Made by a program: the position numbers and the translations under genes. This document shows, in pieces, positions 16,935 to 25,656 of a DNA stretch of 64,000 nucleotides. Position 1 is the first letter of the stretch. Each line of letters opens with the position of its first letter. The DNA comes from Methylomicrobium lacus_A. GTDB taxonomy: Bacteria; Pseudomonadota; Gammaproteobacteria; Methylococcales; Methylomonadaceae. The notes under the pieces were generated by a model that was not told the origin of the DNA, did not search any database, and was given only the letters and a program-made list of their open reading frames with translations. The stretch is taken from contig NZ_CP169217.1 in NCBI RefSeq assembly GCF_041897535.1, positions 1,860,001-1,924,000 on the forward strand, in the 5' to 3' direction.

Positions 16935-19252
16935 TGGCCGCCGATTTTACGGTCGGCGTGGTCGGCAATCCGAATTGCGGCAAGACCACGCTTTTCAATG
17001 CGCTGACCGGCGCGAAGCAACATGTCGGCAACTGGCCCGGCGTCACGGTCGAAAAAAAAACCGGCGAGTATGCCTTTGAAGGCAAGACCATCGAACTGGT
17101 CGATTTGCCCGGTACCTATTCGCTCGAAGCCTCCGACGATCAGGTTTCACTCGACGAAAAAGTCGCCCGCGACTTCGTCGCGGCCAAGGAAGCCGATCTG
17201 ATCGTGAACATCGTCGATGCATCGAGCATCGAGCGCCATCTGTATTTGACCTCGCAATTGATCGAAATGCGCACGCCGATGATCTTGGTGTTGAACATGA
17301 TGGACGCGGTCAAACAGCGCGGCATCAAGATCGATATGGCCTACCTCGCCGAACGCCTGGGCTGTCCTGTCGTGCCGATCGTCGCCTCGACCAAGCAGGG
17401 AATCGACGCGCTCAAAAAAGCAATCAATCAGGCGGCGGCCGCGAAGCCGACTCCCCATTTGAACATCGATTATGCGCCCGCGCTGGAACAGGCGATCGCC
17501 GAACTCGCGCCGTTGCTCGGCGAGGCCGCGGAAAAACAGCGCTGCGACCTGCGCTGGCTCTGCGTCCGCCTGCTCGAAGACGATACGCTAGCCCAAAAAA
17601 TCGCCGGCCCCACGCTGACCGCCCCTGTCAACGCCTTGCAGCGCCGGATCGAACAGGAGACCGACGACGAGATCGACATCCTGGCGGCCGATGCGCGCTA
17701 CGGTTTCGTGAATCAACTGACGCAGGGTGCGATCTGCAAACAAAACGAAGTCAGCCGGCATGTGTCCGAAAAGATCGATAGCATCGTCCTGAACCGTTTT
17801 CTGGGCATCCCGGTGTTTTTGCTGGTCATGTACGCGATGTTCATGTTCACGATCAACATCGGCAGCGCGTTCGTCGATTTTTTCGATCAGGCCGCCGCCG
17901 CGTTGCTCGTCGACGGTCCGGGCGTGGTATTGAGCGATTGGGGCCTGCCCGACTGGCTGACCGTGCTGCTCACCCAGGGTATCGGCGGCGGCATTCAGGT
18001 CGTCGCGACCTTCATCCCGATCGTCGGCTTTCTGTTCCTGTTCTTGTCCGCGCTCGAAGACTCGGGCTACATGGCGCGCGCCGCCTTCGTGATGGACCGC
18101 TTCATGCGCGTGATCGGCCTGCCCGGCAAATCGTTCGTGCCGATGATCGTCGGCTTCGGCTGCAATGTGCCCGCGATCATGGCGACGCGGACGCTCGAAA
18201 ACCCGCGCGATAGGATTCTGACCAATCTGATGAATCCTTTTATGTCCTGCGGCGCGCGACTGCCGGTTTATGCCTTGTTCGCTGCCGCGTTCTTTCCGGT
18301 GAACGGCCAAAACCTGGTCTTCGGCCTGTATCTGCTCGGCATCGGCGTCGCGGTTTTGACCGGCCTGATCATGCGCCATACGCTGTTCAAGGGCGAAACC
18401 TCGCCGTTCATCATGGAACTGCCGGTCTATCACCTCCCTACCATGCGCGGCATGTTGATCCGCACTTGGGACCGGCTCAAATCGTTCCTGTTCAATGCCG
18501 GCAAGGTGATCGTACCGATGGTGCTGGTGCTGAACTTTCTGAATGCCCTGGGCACCGACGGCAGTTTCGGCCGCGAAAACAGCGATAAATCGGTGCTCAG
18601 CGAAATCGGCCGAGGCCTGACCCCGGCATTCGAGCCGATGGGCATCGAGAACGACAACTGGCCGGCGACGGTCGGCATTTTCACCGGCGTGCTCGCGAAA
18701 GAAGCGGTCGTCGGCACCCTGAATGCCTTGTACAGCCAGATGGGCGCCGCAGCCCCGCCCGCCGAAGCTGAAGCCTTCGACCTGAAAAGCGCCTTACTGG
18801 GTGCGCTTTCGACCATTCCCGAAAACCTGGCCGGTATCGCGAATAAACTGCTCGATCCTTTGGGCCTGAACCTCGAGGTGGCGAGCAGCGAACTCGAAGT
18901 CGAAACCAGCGCCTATACCGCGATGCAGCAAAGTTTTGACGGCCAGGCCGGCGCCTTCGCCTATCTATTGTTCATCTTGCTGTATGCCCCCTGCGTGGCT
19001 GCGACCGCCGCGATCTACCGCGAAACCAATCGCGGCTGGACGGTATTCGTGCTGCTCTGGACCACCGGCCTCGCTTACATGACCGCAACGATTTTTTATC
19101 AGGCGATGACCTTCGCCGGCCACCCGACCGATTCGCTGGCCTGGATCGTCGGCCTGATCGCCGTATTTGCCGTCATACTTGCCGGATTGTGGTGGTACGG
19201 CAAACAATCCGGCCCGACCATCGACAAGGGAGCCGCCATTGATCCTGTCTGA
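16934..19252 (+). CDS. feoB: Ferrous iron transporter FeoB
   Basis: FeoB is the inner-membrane Fe(II) permease with a cytoplasmic GTPase domain. The 772-residue protein is full length. It has G1 GNPNCGKT (11-18), G3 DLPGTYSL near residue 57 and G4 NMMD near residue 120. The helical GDI region follows. The membrane part has two Gate motifs, with GFGCNVPAI and a later LYAPCVAAT segment carrying conserved cysteines. I choose ATG 16934, which overlaps the feoA stop, over TTG 16931. Translation is coupled with feoA and with feoC, which overlaps the 3' end by 14 nt. Iron control through the Fur box is very likely. Confidence 0.97.
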   Translation: MAADFTVGVVGNPNCGKTTLFNALTGAKQHVGNWPGVTVEKKTGEYAFEGKTIELVDLPGTYSLEASDDQVSLDEKVARDFVAAKEADLIVNIVDASSIERHLYLTSQLIEMRTPMILVLNMMDAVKQRGIKIDMAYLAERLGCPVVPIVASTKQGIDALKKAINQAAAAKPTPHLNIDYAPALEQAIAELAPLLGEAAEKQRCDLRWLCVRLLEDDTLAQKIAGPTLTAPVNALQRRIEQETDDEIDILAADARYGFVNQLTQGAICKQNEVSRHVSEKIDSIVLNRFLGIPVFLLVMYAMFMFTINIGSAFVDFFDQAAAALLVDGPGVVLSDWGLPDWLTVLLTQGIGGGIQVVATFIPIVGFLFLFLSALEDSGYMARAAFVMDRFMRVIGLPGKSFVPMIVGFGCNVPAIMATRTLENPRDRILTNLMNPFMSCGARLPVYALFAAAFFPVNGQNLVFGLYLLGIGVAVLTGLIMRHTLFKGETSPFIMELPVYHLPTMRGMLIRTWDRLKSFLFNAGKVIVPMVLVLNFLNALGTDGSFGRENSDKSVLSEIGRGLTPAFEPMGIENDNWPATVGIFTGVLAKEAVVGTLNALYSQMGAAAPPAEAEAFDLKSALLGALSTIPENLAGIANKLLDPLGLNLEVASSELEVETSAYTAMQQSFDGQAGAFAYLLFILLYAPCVAATAAIYRETNRGWTVFVLLWTTGLAYMTATIFYQAMTFAGHPTDSLAWIVGLIAVFAVILAGLWWYGKQSGPTIDKGAAIDPV

Positions 19253-19466
19253 CCTGCGCAATTACATCAGGGAACAGCGCCGCGTCGCGCTGCTCGACCT
19301 GGCCAATCATTTCGACGTCGATGCCGAAGCCTTGCGCGGCATGCTCGGCAAGTGGATCAGCAAGGGGAACCTGCGCAAACTGCCCTCGGGGACGGCCTGC
19401 GGCGGCAGTTGCTGCAAATGCGATCCGGCGTCGATCGAGCTTTATGAGTGGATAGATAAAGCGTAA
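19239..19466 (+). CDS. feoC: FeoC-like transcriptional/accessory protein
   Basis: The 75-residue product starts at TTG 19239, with AAGGGAG at 19226-19232 as the ribosome binding site. Residues 1-50 form a winged-helix-like segment (LRNYIREQRRVALLDLANHF ... WISKGNLRKL). It is followed by the cysteine cluster CGGSCCKC, which matches the FeoC pattern that can bind an iron-sulphur cluster. FeoC is thought to stabilise FeoB or sense redox/iron. The start lies inside the end of feoB, as usual in this operon. Confidence 0.85.
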   Translation: MILSDLRNYIREQRRVALLDLANHFDVDAEALRGMLGKWISKGNLRKLPSGTACGGSCCKCDPASIELYEWIDKA

Positions 19467-19673
19467 AACTCGTTGATAATTCAAGGTTGGGGCGCATTTT
19501 TTGCAGCCCAACACTTGATGCATCGATGTGTTGGGTTAGCGATAAAGCCGTTAACCCAACGTGGCGGGCTGTTAGCCCCTGTAAAGGCGTGTAGCTATTA
19601 GTTCACATAGAACACAAGCCGCTAGTTCAAAAAGCTTATGCCGCGTAACCAAGCCTATAATATGGCTTTCGCT
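19467..19673. repeat. Intergenic region with two mutually exclusive hairpins
   Basis: Downstream of feoC, CCCAACAC (19507-19514) can pair with GTGTTGGG (19528-19535). The latter half overlaps a second stem, GTTGGGTTA (19530-19538) with TAACCCAAC (19552-19560). Only one can form at a time. The second stem is of the GTTGGGTTA type seen in dispersed repeats of many proteobacteria. No typical T-run follows. The rest up to 19673 shows no gene. Confidence 0.5.
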
Positions 19674-19976
19674 CTATGGCGTTAGAATTTTGCAGCCAGC
19701 TTGAGTAAAGTTGCAGTTAATAGGCGCAGGAGATGGTAAATGTGTGTTTTCGCAGACGGTCTCTGATCTAACATAAAAATTTGTTCTTTTTCCCGATTTC
19801 ATGATCCCACCATCACAGGGCAAATGCTGATAACCTACTTCAGTTTTTAATGAAGCATCACTGACAAAAGTCACCTCTACTTCTTTGGATGGACGTGCTT
19901 GAGCTTCAGCACACATGATAAGTGTTATTAAAGACATCAATACCACACCGATATTTTTGATCAATTTGTTGTACAT
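19674..19976 (-). CDS. Small secreted cysteine-containing protein (DUF6289-like)
   Basis: The 100-residue protein has a signal peptide (hydrophobic 8-21, cleavage likely after AEAQA near 27). The mature part contains the pattern VTFVSDASLKTEVGYQHLPC followed by GG and later three more Cys, which resembles the DUF6289 group of small secreted proteins of unknown function. The four mature cysteines (CDGG, VCEN, INC, GCK) probably make two disulphides. It lies isolated, convergent with feoC, in an AT-rich neighbourhood, and may be horizontally acquired. Confidence 0.6.
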   Translation of the reverse strand: MYNKLIKNIGVVLMSLITLIMCAEAQARPSKEVEVTFVSDASLKTEVGYQHLPCDGGIMKSGKRTNFYVRSETVCENTHLPSPAPINCNFTQAGCKILTP

Positions 19977-20286
19977 AACTGTGACCCCATGGCAAAAAAC
20001 TTAAAATAAGCAGTAATAACATACAATTGCAGTCTTCAGAAATACCCAAAGATGCTTATTTTGCATGTTAGTTTTATTGTATAAGAGATACTGAGTTTTC
20101 TTCTGCGAGATATTTAACTCGTTCGATGTAGAAAAATACCGCTGCCGCGTACAGAGGTAAAAAACATTTAAGTCTCGCTGGATGCGATCGATACTGCGGA
20201 GCGATCAATTTCATTGCATCCCCTCTCCCCTCCTTGCTTTAACTCTTTTCAAACTGGACTAGTCTTAATGAACATTTTCCATCAAG
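19977..20286. other. AT-rich intergenic region of about 310 bp
   Basis: It separates the small secreted protein (minus) from the HerA-like gene (plus). It must hold two promoters, but I found no clear hexamer pairs. No open frame with coding character was seen. Confidence 0.35.
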
Positions 20287-21960
20287 ATGAGTCACCTAAT
20301 GTCAGAACAGCAAGCCCCCATCCATATCGGCTACTTGTCCGAAGTCCGCGGCGACGGCATGGACGCCCGCATCGCCGATGAGCACGCCAGCGAGTTGCCG
20401 ATCATTAAAATCGGCAACGAAGAGATTCTGGCTGGCCATATCGGCTCTTATGTGGTGATCCGCCAGGCCAATATCGGCGTGTTGGCGCTGGTGTTCAAGA
20501 TTTGGGAACAAGACCGCTATAACGGCGACGGCGCACGCAAGTCAGACCGTTTCATTTCACTGATCCCGGTCGGCGAGATTCAGGACAACGGCCAGTTCGT
20601 GCGCGGCGTGCGCCATTATCCGACGCCCGGCGCGAAGGTGTATGCGGTCGGACTCGACGAAATCAATGCGATTTTTTCGAAATTCCGCGACTACCAGTTT
20701 TTCATCGGCCAGTTGTCGACGCACAAGGATTATCATCTGAGTTTAGACCCGCGCGCGTTGTTCGGCCGGCATTTCGCGATTCTCGGCCAATCGGGTTCCG
20801 GTAAGTCATGGACGGTGACCAGCCTGATCCAGAACACGATCCGGGCGATGCCGAGAACCCATCTGATCATGCTCGACCTGCATGGCGAATATTGCTGGAA
20901 GGACGCAGACGGCGTGGTGCAATCGGCGTTTCCGGACGACATGGTCAATTACATCGACGCGATGGAAATGGAGATGCCGTACTGGATGATGACCTATGCC
21001 GAACTGGTCGACCTGTTCATCGACCGCAGCGACAGCGGCGCAACGATCCAGATGTCGTACATGCGCGAAATCTTGCAGCAGCTCAAACGCAAGGAAGCCA
21101 AGAAAATCGGGCTGCCGACCGTGTCGATCGATACGCCGATCTATTTCTCGCTGGCCGAAATGTACATGCAGTTCAAGGCCGCGAACGAGGAGCGAAAGGA
21201 CTTCGGCAAGACCCAGGGCGCTCTGTTCGGGCAGTTCGACGAATTCCTGATCCGGATGCAGAGCCGCTTCAACGACGTGCGCTATGACTTTCTCTTGAAG
21301 CCAAAGCGCCGGAACAACTCCGAAAGCATGGCCGAGTTGCTGCGCGAGTTTGTCGGCCTGGGCGAAAAAAAGGGCAATATCACGGTCGTCGATTTAAGCT
21401 CGGTGCCGACCGACGTCAGGCCGGCGGTGTCGGCGCAGGTCGGCCGTCTCGCCTATGAATTCAACTACTGGAATCCGCACCGGCGCGAATTCCCGATCAC
21501 GCTGATCTGCGAGGAAGCGCATGCCTACATTCCGCGCGAGAATGGCGGCCAGTTCGAAGGCACCAAGAAAATGATGGAGCGGATCGCCAAGGAAGGACGG
21601 AAATACGGCGTGTCGATCGGCGTGGTCAGCCAGCGCCCGACCGAACTGTCCGAAACGATGCTGGCCCAGTGCAGTTCGTTCATTTGCCTGCGCACCACCA
21701 ACCCGGACGACCAGGCCTATATCCGCGGCCTGGTGCCGGAAGCGGAAGGCGATCTGACCGACATTCTGACCTCGCTCGGCCGAGGCGAAGCGCTGGTCGT
21801 AGGGGAAGCTGCTCCGCTGCCGACGCGGGTGCAGATTTACCGGCCCAATCCGGAACCAAAGAGTAACGACGTCGATTACTTCACCGGCTGGCGCGAAGGC
21901 AAGACCGATCTCGACGTGGAAGACATCGTCAATTTATGGCGCACGCAAACCCGGAAATAA
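20287..21960 (+). CDS. HerA-like hexameric ATPase
   Basis: The 557-residue protein has an N-terminal beta-barrel-like region (about 10-130, HAS-barrel type). A HerA/FtsK-fold ATPase follows, with Walker A GQSGSGKSWT near residue 163, LDLHGEY near residue 198 and Walker B LICEEAHAYIP. A late sensor segment is SQRPTELSETMLAQCSSFI and an Arg-finger-type stretch FICLRTTN. HerA-type ATPases translocate on DNA and in archaea work with NurA nuclease. In bacteria some act with partner nucleases in phage defence. No nuclease, SIR2 or DUF4297 partner is adjacent, so I do not call a defence system. ATG 20299 is an alternative start four codons inside. Confidence 0.8.
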   Translation: MSHLMSEQQAPIHIGYLSEVRGDGMDARIADEHASELPIIKIGNEEILAGHIGSYVVIRQANIGVLALVFKIWEQDRYNGDGARKSDRFISLIPVGEIQDNGQFVRGVRHYPTPGAKVYAVGLDEINAIFSKFRDYQFFIGQLSTHKDYHLSLDPRALFGRHFAILGQSGSGKSWTVTSLIQNTIRAMPRTHLIMLDLHGEYCWKDADGVVQSAFPDDMVNYIDAMEMEMPYWMMTYAELVDLFIDRSDSGATIQMSYMREILQQLKRKEAKKIGLPTVSIDTPIYFSLAEMYMQFKAANEERKDFGKTQGALFGQFDEFLIRMQSRFNDVRYDFLLKPKRRNNSESMAELLREFVGLGEKKGNITVVDLSSVPTDVRPAVSAQVGRLAYEFNYWNPHRREFPITLICEEAHAYIPRENGGQFEGTKKMMERIAKEGRKYGVSIGVVSQRPTELSETMLAQCSSFICLRTTNPDDQAYIRGLVPEAEGDLTDILTSLGRGEALVVGEAAPLPTRVQIYRPNPEPKSNDVDYFTGWREGKTDLDVEDIVNLWRTQTRK

Positions 21961-21992
21961 ATCCTTTGTTACTGATATATCGCAATATTTTT

Positions 21993-22021
21993 CTGACAAA
22001 TGTCCATTAAACCGATATGAT
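21993..22021 (+). promoter_or_regulatory. Sigma70 promoter of slyD-like gene
   Basis: CTGACA (21993-21998) and TATGAT (22016-22021) are spaced by 17 nt, each with one mismatch to consensus. The start codon follows 29 nt after the -10. Confidence 0.7.
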
Positions 22022-22050
22022 AGAAGTTTTTATTTTTATAGGTTTACAAC

Positions 22051-22530
22051 ATGCAAGTAGCTAACAATATGGCGGTTTCGATCCACTACACGCTGACCAA
22101 TGACGAAGGCGAAGTGATCGACAGTTCCATCGGTAGCGACGCTCTGGTCTATCTGCACGGCAAAGGCAACATCATTTCCGGCCTGGAAAAGGAATTGACC
22201 GGCAAAGAGGTCGGCGAGCAATTCACCGTGCGGATTCCAGCCGAAGACGCCTACGGCGAGTTCATGCCGGAGCGCGTGCAGGTGATTCCACGCTCGATGT
22301 TCGAAGGCATCGACCACCTCGAAGTCGGCATGCAGTTTCATGCCGATGTCAGCGCCGGCCCCGGCATCGTCGCGATCGTCGATATCGACGGCGATGACAT
22401 CACGATCGACGGCAATCATCCGCTGGCGGGCGTACCATTGACCTTCGATGTCGAAATCGTCGATGTCAGACCGGCGACAAGCGAAGAACTGGAGCACGGC
22501 CATATTCACGGCGCCGGTTGCAATCATTAA
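22051..22530 (+). CDS. slyD: SlyD-type FKBP peptidyl-prolyl isomerase
   Basis: The 159-residue cytoplasmic protein has the split FKBP domain of SlyD: YTLTNDEGEVIDSS, LVYLHGKGNIISGLEKEL and AEDAYGEF in the first part. The inserted chaperone (IF) domain comes next, at about 72-125. The C-terminal strand is PLTFDVEIVDVR. It ends with a short His/Cys metal-binding tail (HGHIHGAGCNH), much shorter than in E. coli SlyD. Roles known for the family are prolyl isomerisation, chaperoning and nickel handling. It has its own promoter. Confidence 0.9.
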   Translation: MQVANNMAVSIHYTLTNDEGEVIDSSIGSDALVYLHGKGNIISGLEKELTGKEVGEQFTVRIPAEDAYGEFMPERVQVIPRSMFEGIDHLEVGMQFHADVSAGPGIVAIVDIDGDDITIDGNHPLAGVPLTFDVEIVDVRPATSEELEHGHIHGAGCNH

Positions 22531-22867
22531 GCGGCAATAGAACTAGAATTCGGGATGCGCCGACTCGGTCTGCCGCATCCCTCTCCGGTTGCTCCATTGC
22601 AAGCCGGGCCTCACTCCCCTGATCCGAATTTAAAGCCCCTCTCCTGCCGGAGCCATGGCCGCCGAGAGAGGGAACGGAACCTTCTTATCCAGACAAGCAG
22701 CGACTTGCCGGCTTAATATTTTCCTGAAAAACAGACTTCAAACAGGGACGCGATGCGTACCCGCAAAAACAAAAGAGCGGGTGTATCAAAGCAGCCCAGG
22801 CTCAAGCAAAACGCCGAGGGCTGTCCTTTGAATAAAAACGGGTGGGATTTTGGCAAACCGCTGACGG
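22531..22867. other. Convergent intergenic region with hairpin
   Basis: Between slyD (plus) and ihfB (minus). Positions 22552-22559 (GGGATGCG) and 22574-22581 form an 8-bp stem that could help end the slyD transcript, though no T-run follows. No gene is seen in the remainder. Confidence 0.4.
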
Positions 22868-23179
22868 TTAGCCGGAAATTTCAAATTCGCCGGCAGAGCT
22901 GTCCACACGATCCCGCAATTCCTTGCCGGGTTTGAAATGCGGCACATATTTCTTGGACAGAGCGACCGATTCGCCGGTTTTAGGGTTACGGCCCATGCGC
23001 GGCGGACGCATATGCAGTGAAAAACTGCCAAAACCTCTGATTTCGATCCGGTCACCGGTTGACAGGGCGTGGTTCATTTTTTCGATGATGCATTTGACCG
23101 CCAGTTCGACATCCTTGATTGCCAGATGCGGCTGCTGTCTGGCCAACGCTTCGATTAACTCGGATTTTGTCACATTCAA
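22868..23179 (-). CDS. ihfB: Integration host factor subunit beta
   Basis: IHF-beta forms a heterodimer with IHF-alpha that bends DNA at specific sites. The 103-residue protein has the full HU/IHF fold. It starts NVTKSELIEALARQ, has IEIRGFGSFSLH, and carries the beta-arm RMGRNPKTGESVALSKKYVP with the intercalating proline context. The tail beyond RDRV is about 9 residues longer than the E. coli protein. It lies 63 nt after rpsA, which is the normal gammaproteobacterial order. Confidence 0.95.
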   Translation of the reverse strand: MNVTKSELIEALARQQPHLAIKDVELAVKCIIEKMNHALSTGDRIEIRGFGSFSLHMRPPRMGRNPKTGESVALSKKYVPHFKPGKELRDRVDSSAGEFEISG

Positions 23180-23242
23180 TCCTGCGAAAAATTAATAACA
23201 TGAATGGGACACGCCAGAAGGCGCGTCCCGGATCGATGGTGT

Positions 23243-24901
23243 TTATTTTTCAATTTGCTTGAACAGGTCACCCAACGTCGGCGTAGCCGATTGTTGCGTG
23301 TAATCCTTGATAGCGCTTGACTCTTCGTCCTGATCCTTCGCTTTGATCGACAAGGAGATAGACTTGCTCTTCTTGTCCACGCCGATGAATTTGGCTTCGA
23401 TCGTTTCGCCTTCCTTCAACAGCGTGCGCGCATCTTCGACGCGGTCGCGTTGAATTTCGGAGGCACGGATGTAACCTTCGACATAGTCGGCCAGCGTCAC
23501 GACCGCGCCTTTCGCATCGACTTCCTTGATCACACCTTTGACCAGGCTGCCTTTTTCATGGGTCGCCAGGAAGTTTTGGAACGGGTCTTGTTCCAGCTGC
23601 TTGATGCCCAGGGAGATACGTTCACGCTCAGGATCGACCGCCAAGATGACAGTTTCGATCTCGTCGCCTTTCTTGTAGTCGCGAACCGCGGTTTCGCCGT
23701 CGTCGGCCCAGGAAATGTCGGACATATGTACCAGACCGTCGATGCCGCCATCCAGACCGATGAAGATACCGAAATCGGTGATCGATTTGATCTTGCCCGA
23801 AATCTTGTCGCCTTTGTTATGAGTCGCAGCAAATTCATCCCATGGATTGATCTTGCATTGCTTCATACCCAGAGAAATACGGCGGCGTTCTTCGTCGATT
23901 TCGAGGATCATCACTTCGACTTCGTCGCCCAATTGAACGATCTTGGAAGGGTTGACGTTCTTGTTGGTCCAGTCCATTTCGGAGACGTGCACCAAGCCTT
24001 CGACGCCTTCTTCGATCTCGACGAAGCAGCCGTAATCGGTCAGGTTGTTGACTTTACCGAATACGCGATGGCCGGCAGGATAACGGCGGCCGATGTTTTG
24101 CCATGGGTCTTCACCCATTTGCTTCATGCCCAGAGAGACGCGGTTCTTGTCTTTGTCGTATTTCAGAACCTTGACCTTGACTTCCTGACCTATCTCGACA
24201 CACTCGGAAGGATGACGTACACGGCGCCATGCCATATCGGTGATGTGCAGCAAGCCGTCGATGCCGCCGAGGTCGATGAACGCGCCGTAGTCGGTCAGGT
24301 TCTTCACGATACCGGTCACAACCGCGCCTTCTTCGAGCGTCTTCAGCAATTCTTCTCTTTCGACGCTGTATTCCTTCTCGACGACAGCACGGCGAGACAG
24401 AACGACGTTATTGCGTTTTTGGTCGATCTTGATGACCTTGAACTCGAGGTCGCGATTTTCCAGGAACGCGGTATCGCGGATAGGACGGACGTCAACCAAA
24501 GAGCCCGGCAAGAAGGCACGCAACGCGCCGACTGCCACGGTGAAGCCACCACGGACTTTGCCGTTGATGCGGCCCACAACGGTCTCGCCTTTTTCGAAGG
24601 CGTTTTCGAGTTCGGCCCAAGCCTTGTTTCTCTTCGCTTTGTCGCGCGACAGAAGAGTAGCTCCCAAGCCGTCTTCGAACAGATCCAGCGCGACTTCGAC
24701 TTCGTCGCCGATCTGGACTTCCAGTTCGCCATCGTTGTTCAAAAATTGCCACTTCGGAATCACGCCTTCCGATTTGGCATGCGTGCTGACAATGATCATG
24801 TCATTTTCAATATCAACAACGGTACCGATCAGCATGTCGCCCGGCGACATTTTGGTCTTGTTTAAACTTTCTTCAAGTAACGCAGCAAAGCTTTCGCTCA
24901 T
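23243..24901 (-). CDS. rpsA: 30S ribosomal protein S1
   Basis: S1 binds mRNA on the 30S subunit and is needed for initiation on structured leaders. The 552-residue protein contains six S1 RNA-binding repeats, visible from recurring blocks such as DYGAFIDLGGIDGLLHITDM, DYGCFVEIEEGVEGLVHVSE and DFGIFIGLDGGIDGLVHMSD. I start it at ATG 24901 (MSESFAALLEE), the conserved N-terminus; the frame is open 13 codons further upstream. It lies 92 nt after cmk and before ihfB. Confidence 0.97.
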   Translation of the reverse strand: MSESFAALLEESLNKTKMSPGDMLIGTVVDIENDMIIVSTHAKSEGVIPKWQFLNNDGELEVQIGDEVEVALDLFEDGLGATLLSRDKAKRNKAWAELENAFEKGETVVGRINGKVRGGFTVAVGALRAFLPGSLVDVRPIRDTAFLENRDLEFKVIKIDQKRNNVVLSRRAVVEKEYSVEREELLKTLEEGAVVTGIVKNLTDYGAFIDLGGIDGLLHITDMAWRRVRHPSECVEIGQEVKVKVLKYDKDKNRVSLGMKQMGEDPWQNIGRRYPAGHRVFGKVNNLTDYGCFVEIEEGVEGLVHVSEMDWTNKNVNPSKIVQLGDEVEVMILEIDEERRRISLGMKQCKINPWDEFAATHNKGDKISGKIKSITDFGIFIGLDGGIDGLVHMSDISWADDGETAVRDYKKGDEIETVILAVDPERERISLGIKQLEQDPFQNFLATHEKGSLVKGVIKEVDAKGAVVTLADYVEGYIRASEIQRDRVEDARTLLKEGETIEAKFIGVDKKSKSISLSIKAKDQDEESSAIKDYTQQSATPTLGDLFKQIEK

Positions 24902-24993
24902 TTTGTTTGTATCCCGCCAACCCAAAAACACGGCCGGCATAATTAATGTTAAAGTTGAAAAAAACCGCTAATCTCAGGACTGCGGCCGTTCTT

Positions 24994-25656
24994 TTAATCC
25001 TTGCGGACTAAATTCAGGATTTCCTCGACGACTGAGTCTATCGTCATATCGGAAGAATCGAGATAAAGCGCATCGCTCGCCATCGCGAGAGGGGCCGTTG
25101 CTCGTTCCCTGTCGCGGCGATCGCGCTCTTCTATCTCGTTTGTTATTTGTTCTAGGTTAGCATCAATTCCTTTTTCTTTCAACTGTTTATAGCGCCGCAA
25201 CGCCCTTTCGGAGGCGCTCGCGGTCAAAAACACCTTGAAAGAGGCGTCAGGAAACACGACCGTGCCCATGTCCCTCCCGTCCGCGACCAACCCTGGCAAC
25301 TGCTTGAAATCACGCTGCTTTTGCAGCAACACGCGGCGAACGTCGGGAATCGCGGCAACGGTCGAGGCGACACTGCCCGTACTTTCCAATGGAATCTCGG
25401 CGGTCACATCGACGCCGTCCAATCTAACGGCCAACTCCTCGCCACAATCAAATTCCAACAGCATCGCCTCCGCCACGCGGACGATCGCGGCCGCATCGGC
25501 AAGATTCACACCCTGCTTCGACACAGCCAACGCCAGCGCACGGTAAATCGAGCCGCTGTCCAGATAATGCCAGCCAAGCTTTTTCGCCGCCAGCCGGCTG
25601 ACCGTGCCTTTACCGGCGCCGCTCGGCCCGTCGATCGTCAGCACCGGGATCATCAT
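24994..25656 (-). CDS. cmk: Cytidylate kinase
   Basis: Cmk phosphorylates CMP and dCMP in the cytoplasm. The 220-residue protein has Walker A GPSGAGKGT near residues 10-18, then LGWHYLDSGSIYRALAL and the DGRDMGTVVFPDA motif, all standard. The ATG overlaps the aroA stop (ATGA), with a second ATG one codon in (25653). It is part of the serC-pheA-hisC-tyrA-aroA-cmk-rpsA run. Confidence 0.97.
   Translation of the reverse strand: MMIPVLTIDGPSGAGKGTVSRLAAKKLGWHYLDSGSIYRALALAVSKQGVNLADAAAIVRVAEAMLLEFDCGEELAVRLDGVDVTAEIPLESTGSVASTVAAIPDVRRVLLQKQRDFKQLPGLVADGRDMGTVVFPDASFKVFLTASASERALRRYKQLKEKGIDANLEQITNEIEERDRRDRERATAPLAMASDALYLDSSDMTIDSVVEEILNLVRKD

Noticed and set aside
20287..21960. HerA-based phage defence system
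   Set aside because: No nuclease, SIR2, DUF4297 or other effector gene lies beside it; the following gene is a slyD with its own promoter.
22753..22935. Small plus-strand frame upstream of the ihfB end
   Set aside because: It has no ribosome binding site, its peptide has no pattern, and its 3' part is antisense to ihfB.
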